Source of the DNA: Pisaster brevispinus | Taxonomy: Eukaryota > Echinodermata > Asteroidea > Forcipulatida > Asteriidae | Length of the DNA stretch: 64,000 nucleotides | NCBI GenBank assembly: GCA_023634235.1 | Contig: JAMKCF010000012.1 | Coordinates: 2,773,001 to 2,837,000 of the forward strand | Direction of reading: 5' to 3' | Shown here: piece by piece, positions 32,801 to 41,800 of the stretch | How positions within the stretch are numbered: the first letter of the stretch is position 1 | How the letters are laid out: each line of letters begins with the position of its first letter | Translations under genes and position numbers: made by a program | Notes under the pieces: model-generated | Told to the model about the DNA's origin: nothing | Databases searched by the model: none | The model's input: the letters and a program-made list of their open reading frames with translations, nothing else

Positions 32801-35800
32801 GACGGGCTGCCATGTGCTTATGTGCATTGGACCATTTCCCAGGAACTTGAACCCCTCGATTACCTCGTCTTGTTTATGACTATCGACTATCAATAATAAT
32901 GTAGCTCCGTTGTATAAATCCATTGCTAATAACTATTGTCTTTCTTGACCGTGTACTAAAAGCAGAGCTCGATCGCGGCATTCTTCTTGCAACTTTGGAA
33001 TAAAAATATTGTTTACATTATCCATGGAGCCTCCATGCATTATCATATCGTATATTTACATGTTGTGATTGTGTGCATTGCTCCGATCAGCAGTACACTC
33101 ATTCCCATCATGCATCACTACATCCTGAACCAGAACTTGTATAAGTATCAGCCCATCTCAGCAGTCTTGGATGAGATTGGTGGGGCCGAGGGAAGACAAA
33201 CTGGTGCATTGGGTATCGAATACAAGCAAGTGCTTTAAAATAGCAGTGCCAAGGGAAACCAGACAGGCAGTATGGGGAGAAAACTAATTTTGATCCACCG
33301 ACAGGATAAAAGTCAAATATATGAAGGTACTTTTGACAGCGAATAAGATTTGCCTGCCCCCAACGATTATTCACATTCTCATCTCGATTTCACCACTGTG
33401 AAAATTTGCTGCACACATGGAACAAAAAAAGTCGGAGAAGCACAGTTCAAAGAGGTGTAAATAATTCATCACCCAATTTTAAACTGCATGAAGTATAAAG
33501 CTGCATTTTTTTTCTTACGCTTCGGATGAGTGTCCCTGACTGGCCACTCGTACTCATTGCACAGTTCCTTGTAGGCCGGATACCGGTTAACACTCCTGAT
33601 GGTCATGATGAGGCAGCGCTGGTTGCGTATTAACTCCACTGCCTGGGCATGTGTGGCATTCTCTGTGGTCACTCCGTTGACGTCGATGATTTGATCCCCA
33701 ACGGTGATGCCGTGGGACTCTGCTAGACCCCCTGGGTCAACCCTGGAAAGAATGGTCAAATTAAATTTTTATAAAGCAGAACTTGCTAATAATAATAATA
33801 ATAATAATAATAGAAATATATAAAGTGCCGCTCATGGCAAAGTTCTGCACATAACAACCCAAAACAAGAAATGAGCAGTATCACATGAGTAGCATCAAAG
33901 AGTTATAAAAAATAACAGCAGAACAAGTTTTGAGATGTGCCATCAAAAGATCTTCCCATCAAAGATCTTGCAATCTCCATAACATGGAGATTGTATGTTT
34001 TTTCCATAGAGCTGTGTACAAATCGTGCCTGCAGGAACTCTAGATTCTGTGGCTCTTTCGAAACCATGTGATGTCACAAGTCACATGGTCTATACTAAGT
34101 CTTGCAGGGGAAACAATCATATTAATTGGGTAGAATTCGAACCCACTACTCCCACATTCTAGAGCAGGGCCCAATTTCATGGCTCTCCTTACCGCCAAAT
34201 TTTTTGCTTGCGATCATCATTCTTTGCTTACAGACTGAACTTCTGCGCTGGCTGTGTAAGCAAAGAATGCCTAGTAATGTGGAGTACACATGCATACAAG
34301 CAGAAATTCCTGGCTAACCTGTGAAATACGCTTCACATAAGTGCGTAATTCCCCGCTTCCATAAGCGCAAATTCTCTGCTGGAAGTAGGCAGAGCCACGA
34401 AATTCGGCCTTCATGTTTTACACAGAAATAGAATGCGATGGGTTGTGGATTCGAATACCACCCAAGGAGTTTGCCTGTGGATTTGTTTCCCCAAAAACTC
34501 AGCAAGTATGAGTTTACAGTGCTTACTACACATCACTGTAAGGGTCATACCCAATTAATATTCCTTCAACACCCCCCCCCACCCCCGATGCAATTAATAA
34601 TAAAATAATAGATTTTGCCTAAATTGGTGCAACTTACTTTGACACATAGATTCCAACACCATATTCCATTCCTCCTCTGATGTTGAACCCGATGCAACGA
34701 TTGGACGACAGTGTGATGATGACACGTCTCTCGTCTCCACCGCTCAGCAGCCTCGTTCCTCCCATGGCAGCGTGGGAAGGATCCACATCGTTGAACTCCC
34801 CGGCAACAATCATCCTCTGCACTGTATCATACCTAGAATGAATTCAACGTGGAAATAAAAACACTGGTCGATACATCATTTTAAAATAATTCATCTTGGG
34901 GTGACCTGGCCGATCGGTCTGGTGCACCAGACTCAAGTTCTAGTGTTTCAGTCATGGCACATGTGTCCTTGACAGTGTTGTAGTACTCGTACTTGGTACT
35001 CGTACTATGGTACTTGTACCTATACTCGACTAGCAACAAACTTGTTACTCGAAGTCCATGTACTCGGACTCAGAGTTTTAGTACTTGTGGTCAAAGACCA
35101 CTTTTGTTTCCGCTTTCCTATACATGCGTTATGCAAGGAACACAGAAATAAAGCTCTGGAAAAAGTAAAATTGAAGTTGTCTTTGATGTATTCAAGTTAA
35201 AGATAGTTATCATAACAAGCACACATTACAGTCTAGAATTTAGTTTAAAAACAATAAATGTTTTTATACCTCATTTTGATTTTTTTTTATATAGTACTTG
35301 TTCCAGCTACTCGTTCAGAAAACAGCAAAATAACTGTCTCGATATTTTCAACAAGAACATTGAGACCATTCACGTTTAACGAGGAGACAGTGGGTACCAA
35401 ACGCATCTCTGGCCGCAGCATTCGCAAACGAACACCACAGAAATTTGAGTTTTCAGTCAGCCCTCAGAAAGCTAAGAAACGATTTATGCATAAATCATTT
35501 CTCAGATTTAAGTTTTTCAGAGATTTACTTCGAAGGGAATCCTTTCTCAAGATAGTTTATACTATTAACAGTTGCAGTGCTTCTCACAAGTAATTTGCTA
35601 TGATAGTTTATTTTGGGAGTATATACCAATCTATGACCCTAACTTTAAAATTGATAAAACTTTTAAAAAAGGGTTATTTACCAAGATGTTTTTTCTTTTG
35701 CCACCCGATTGCCATGCACTCTTCCCCAGTGCTGTACTTTCAAGCGTAGTCTACTGTTACCCTGCAGTACCATTGATGCACTGCTCCTAGTGATGTTATC

Positions 35801-38800
35801 AAAGTTAATGTTGTTGACCTCAAGAATCTGGTCCCCTGCACCCAGCCCAAGAGATTCTGCATAAGAAAACAAAAAAACAGACACAGACTAAAATACACAA
35901 ATTTAAAAAAAACAAATATTACTCAGGTAGGATTCGAACCAATGACCTTAGCCATTCTAGAGCAGATGTCTTTGACACCACTAGACCGTCGAGAGTGCCC
36001 GGTAGCTAGAGGCAGTTTGTTTCCTTTACTTTTGTATTGATAAAATCAAGCCCATAAAACTGTTTTCTGTCCAAACAAGGATCCCCCGACAGTCAACGCA
36101 TTTTGTTTCAATTAGTATGGACAAATACAAAATAAATAATTTCAAGTTTCAAAATAAAAAATATTCAAGAGTCGAGAGTTAGAATTTGAAAAAAACAAAA
36201 AAACAAAAAAAAACAAAGGATAAAACCCTTGCAGACAAGAACAACTGAGTTTGTGGTAAAGACAAATTCAGAAGGTACAAAACAAAAGGATTCAAAATCT
36301 GCCCAAGAAGAGAGAGTATTTTTGTCTCAGAAACGGACAAACTTTAATATCCAAAATTAAAAACCAAACACCCCACTGTTTCATGATCTCTTTTTCTTTT
36401 CTTTTGATCATTTATTCGACCACAACAATACCAATACAAAAAAATACAAGGCAAATCGAAGAACTATAAAGCAAAAAGCAAAGCAAGAAAAGTAGGCTTA
36501 GCCCAGGAAAGATCGGAACAGCAAAGTACAAAAAAGATGGTAACAAGAGAGCAACTAGACGAGCATGGAGAACAGCAGAATTATTATCATGAGGAAAAAT
36601 GAAAAATGAGTGTATAAAGTGAGCATGCAAGTACAAGAAGTCAATCCGGGGAAGGGTACAAGAAAATTGCAAAAGGACCAAGCAATACTATGAAGGTCAG
36701 GGCCAACAAAAGTAAACAAAATTACTGTTGCTCAGAAGCATGTTATCCCACAGTCATGAGACATCGATTACCTTCCACTGACCCTCGCTCCACGGAGCTG
36801 ATGAAAATTCCCCTGCCGCTCTCCGAGCCTCCGTGAATGCTGAACCCCAGCGTGTCGCTGTCCTTGTCAATGGTTACCATGCGAACAGCTGCAGCTGGGT
36901 TGGCATGGACACCATTCATACCTGAATGAGCACAATTAGCAAAAGGAAGATCAATACGAATTGTCAATCTTTTCTCCTTGTTATCCCCTGGTTTCCTGGT
37001 AACTGCATGACATCTGAAATGTCAAGTGGTTGAGATATATGGTAGGCCTCAGGAAAAAGGGTTGCCAAGTCAATCTCTGTTCAGTTAGCTGTGTAATAAA
37101 AAATATCCTATCAGGGTGGTTGAGCATGAAACCAGGCTTTCTGCTTGTTCTAACCCGTACACTCTAGCTTTGCCAAATGATGTAAAACAAAGAGCCATTC
37201 CAAAAGCTTTATTCCTCATACTGCATCTCTTTTTGGAACCCCTTGCCTAGTGCATGTTTCCCTCCATCCTACAATCTACATTGTTTTAAGAGGAGTATCA
37301 CTTCCTACCATCGGCTCCCCCAATTTTATCTTAAATTTATCTTTTTATATTAATTATTTTCTTCTTGTAGCCCCTTACCAAGGGTTGCTTTTAGCCTTAT
37401 CTGGGGCGGACTTACATAACAAAAGATAATTACATATACATAAATAAATAAATAGATAAATAAATAAATAAATATAAATAACAATAATAAATAGTGTGTG
37501 CAGCACTTCTTGAATGTATGAAATATACATAATATGTGGGTGATTATATGAATTTTGTATACAGAACTTGTTTAGACAACCAACAATAAACTTCAACTGT
37601 CCTAATCTCCCAACACAGACATAAAACAACTTTGCATCCAAGCAAAGGTACATTACAAGCTATCATGAAAGCAAAGCTGAAATGAGATACAATACAATAC
37701 AATACATCGAGATACAATACAATACAATACAACAACTGTACTGTGAATAATCGGAATAAAGCCTCAGTTGAATGTAATTATGTCTCAGTCCAGTGCACTT
37801 GCACAAGGTCTCAGCCCGATTTGGTGTCAGCTAAATAATGTGGGGACTTACCCAGTGCCTTGTTTGATTGTTGCCATGGAAACAGGTTCCTTTCTGTTTA
37901 TGACTTTTCACAATCAGTACGTAGCACGTTTATCAATTCTTTATTTGCCACTGCTAGGGCATCAATAGGTACATGCAGTTCTTCATTCAAAAATTATTGT
38001 TTGATTTTAGTCTGAAAAGTTACTTAATAATTATGAAGACCATCATGTTCATACTACAACCATTTTGTGTGTGAAACATTTCCCTCTAAAATGAAGTTAT
38101 ATCTGCGAAAACTGTATCTGAAAATCTATTTAAAATTTTTAACGCAACAGCTGATTTCAAGTGTTACAGCGGAAACTAAGGACACTGTGTTTAAAAATGC
38201 TGAAAATTGTGAAAGTTTTTCATTATTTTCTCCTGACTCACACAACAGATTAAGCCAACATTTTCACAGGTTCGTACCAGTTGGTCACACAAAACATGAA
38301 CACTGTCTGTGACTACTTTGTTAGCTCAACCAATCTTGGACATGTATACATGTATAAATACCTTTCAGAAATGCATCATGAGGTTTTATGTATAAATATA
38401 CCTAAAAATTACACAGGTCTAAATGTGAAAATTTAACCAAATCTGACTTGTCCATGTCTTAAGCACAAACCTCTGATGATTCATGTGTTCGTATGTAAAA
38501 ACCGGTGTCCAATTTCATAAAGCTTAGCAAGTTTATTTGCTTAGCAACGAATTAGTGGGGCACCAGTCACAACAATGTAAACTTTTTGGAATGTCAGCTG
38601 GTAACCTGTTTCTGCCAAGCAAGATTTTTCTGTGCTTAACAAGTTTCTGTGCTAGTATCAGAGCTGATGGTGGGAACATCCCCTTGCACACTTACTTTTA
38701 AATAAGGGAATAAACGAGTAGGCAACAAGGTTTTATAGCGTGATTTATAACCGGCAGGGTCGTGGTCTTTCGGCTTGGTCCTTTAGATCATATGGCCACA

Positions 38801-41800
38801 ATCCTGCAAGGTTTTAAACGGCCATTCAACACTCTTTTATTCCAAGGGTCGTGGCCGTGTGATAAAGGACCGAGTCGAAGGCTGGGGTCCTTTATTGCAT
38901 TGCCACAACCCTCCAAGATTTTAATAGGCTCTTTAAGACCAAGTCTTCATTCTTTGATTCTCTTTTCGGAGGGCTTTAGTAATCAATATGAACATAATGT
39001 GATTTGTGGTAAACAGCTTTATGAAATTAGGGCAAGCAGTGCCAAAGACTTACTTGAGTAAAGTAGTGAGAGAAAAAAAACATTGTACAAAATTAGAATT
39101 GATATCTATCACGCTTTTGTTATTCGTGCAATTTGTGATCATAATGTACACACAACTTTGAACAGCTTCAGAATGTTGTTGCATTTCTGAACAATAATCT
39201 AGATCTGTTTTTATTTGACCATGCAATAAATGCACCAAGACTGGACCACGAGGTTATACCCTTCCTATTTACTTCTCACAGGGTTGAGCATTGATGTCTG
39301 TCCCAAATTCCTGAAAACGGCTTGTGGCCGTGGATCCCCCATTATTCTAAACCCTGTACCTCCCAGAATTTACTGTTTTCCAGACTCAGCGCATCACCAG
39401 AAATGCAACACCTTGTTTGGACACAATGTGGACCATTTCTCTCTACCTTTTGGTGACTGCTTTACTTATTTCATAAAACTGTGCTCAAAGGAGATTTTGA
39501 GAAAATCCAACAATTCTGAAAATCCAGGAAAACACAACCCATTCAGCGCTCAAATTTTGGGGGACAATCTCATAAGAGCACATGGCTTGCAACTCAAACA
39601 ATTTACTGGACCAGAATGTTAATGTACACGACCAGACTTGAAATGAAAAGGAAAGATGCCTACACAGTTCAACTGTTTGAATTTGAAAAAGCACTAAGAG
39701 AACATTTAGCGCCTATGCTTATTTGTATTATGGGTGAGTATTCTTCAATAATCAACAGAATCTTATTTATCAATCTGGAAGTCAAAACGTAAACACAAAC
39801 ACAAGACTGCCAGCCATGCTTGTCCGGTCATGGCCCGATGCTAAAATCACTGGCCTCGGGCCTGCCGTCCAGTGTAACAATGGAGCCCGGCTGTTCTCAG
39901 TAAACTAAAAACATCATTTACTCTGTATATTTATATTTTTGGAAACATGAGTAATTCCCTGAACACTGTATGGTAAACAATGTACGCCATAAACTCAATC
40001 AATAATATTACAACAATGCATCCCGAATTTGCTGAATTCGACGTATGGGTGGATCAATATTATTTGCCCATCGCACAATGAATTAAAAATCAATCAATAC
40101 CCGCTTGCTTTAGGCTTCATACGAATGAATGAATTGGAATGGTAATTAGTTGGTAAATAGTACGTGGACTAACAAGCCCTGTGTGTTCACCATGCCTGTG
40201 GACATTGAGTATGTAAAGAGATGCTCCAAGGTCAAATTGAGTTTTGTCATGCACTCATCTTCCTATAGATGAGAGTCCTCATGGAAGTGGGGGGTAAAGT
40301 AACATGTCTCTACCTCACGTTAAAATGGCGTGGTTGGCACAGTGCCAGCGGAAAAAAAAATGTAGTCATGCAGCGTTCTTGTCCGCTGGCCAAATGCTAG
40401 TCACAAACATGAGGACCACTCAAAACTCTCTCCAAGAGGTCCGGCTTGCTAGTTCAGTGTTGAAAAGCATCCCTGTTTTTAAAAATATGAAACAGGGACT
40501 ATGGGCAAGTGCAAAAGCTGATGGACCAGTGAAATTACAAGCCAACCGACTGTTGGCTAGTAACTGAAAAGGTTAAGGGCAAAGCCTGTCAGTTCTGTAT
40601 GATTGAAGAAGTAAGCTTTGTTTTGGTAAAGAAAAATATATATATATACAAGAAATAGCTTTTAAAAGCAGTCTCTGAGTGAAACAGTGTTTTGAGAAAT
40701 AATTATATGCGGTTTTTTTTCAATTACAGAATTTTGACTGTTGGGCACTTTTGTCACTTCATGAAAATGCGTATGTTATATTCATTTTAATACAAAATTG
40801 TTTGTAAATCTCTTACCTCTGACAGATCCATCACTTCGCGTCTTCCTCATGTGCTTAACGCTGCCGTTGGTGGTGTTACCCCCACTTTGCCCCCCACTGA
40901 CAATAACAGGATGCGCCATCCTGGCATACGGAGCCAGCCAATCAAACTGGGCAAGGTGCACCTTGGGAAGGAGCCCTCTGACCTCGACGAGGAGGTCGAG
41001 TTTGGCCGGGGTGTCTAACACCGTCAGGAGGCATTTCATCAGTTTCTTCAGGTCCCTGGGAGGAATAGACAGTTCGAAAGAGGCATTGCATGATGGAGTA
41101 TGGCAGGCCTGGAAATACATGGAGGCCACAGAGGCCATGGCCTCTGTTGCCCTTGGTCTTGGCCTCAGTGCCCCTTCAAAAGATTTCCATAGGCTTTAGG
41201 ATTTTCCAATGGAAGTGCCCTTTGCAAAAATGAAAACGGCCTTGCCCTCTCAAAGATGAAATTCCAGGCCTGGGAGTATCAATAATATTTGAGGGTTTTT
41301 GGTTTATGTTTTTTTGTGCAAGTTTGCTCCAAACAAGGCTAAAAGCCATTCTTGGTAAGGGGCTACAAGCAGAAAAATATCTAAGATGAAAATAACTTGT
41401 TGGCAGAGTTGAAGATAGGAATTGATATTCCTCTTAAAACAGTTGAGATTGTACATGTTGTAGGATGGAGGTAAAAATGCACCAGGCAAGAAGTTCAAAA
41501 GAGATGCAGTTCGTTGAATAAGGCTGTTGGAAGTGCTCTTTGTTCTACATCTCAGCAAAGCAAGAATGTATGGGTGAGACCAAGCAGAAAGCTTGGTTTC
41601 ATGCTCAAACACCCTGATAAGAGAGACTACATGTATGAACTGGTTATACTTTTAGAAAACAGTTGCAAACTGCTTACAACAATAGGACCTGTGAAAAAGG
41701 TGCCTCCAGACCATTCAACCCCATGGTCTGAACACCCAGGAAGGAAATGATCAACAACCCTTTGTCTAAGTTTCCTTCTCCTTTTCTCAACAGATGTCCC

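Larger units (their letters stand above)
36922..40816. other. Whirlin intron 2
   Basis: Holds a LINE-like fragment (37115-37400), AAATA and ATACA simple repeats (37440-37475, 37685-37732), an inverted-repeat family relic (38508-38655), and two TTTTAT-rich GTCGTGGCC/GGTCCTTTA segments (38755-38990). The open frame at 39230-39622 resembles no family I know. Nothing else recognised. Confidence 0.5.

Noticed and set aside
36380..36720. Coding exon or LINE 3' end on the minus strand
   Set aside because: A frame of 89 codons exists, but it is hydrophobic low-complexity sequence with no motif; nothing supports a gene or a family.
39230..39622. 130-codon plus ORF in whirlin intron 2
   Set aside because: No recognisable domain, poor start context, no splice partners, and repeats nearby; most likely a chance frame.
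40798..41199. 133-codon plus ORF
   Set aside because: Antisense of whirlin exon 2 and the adjoining repeat.
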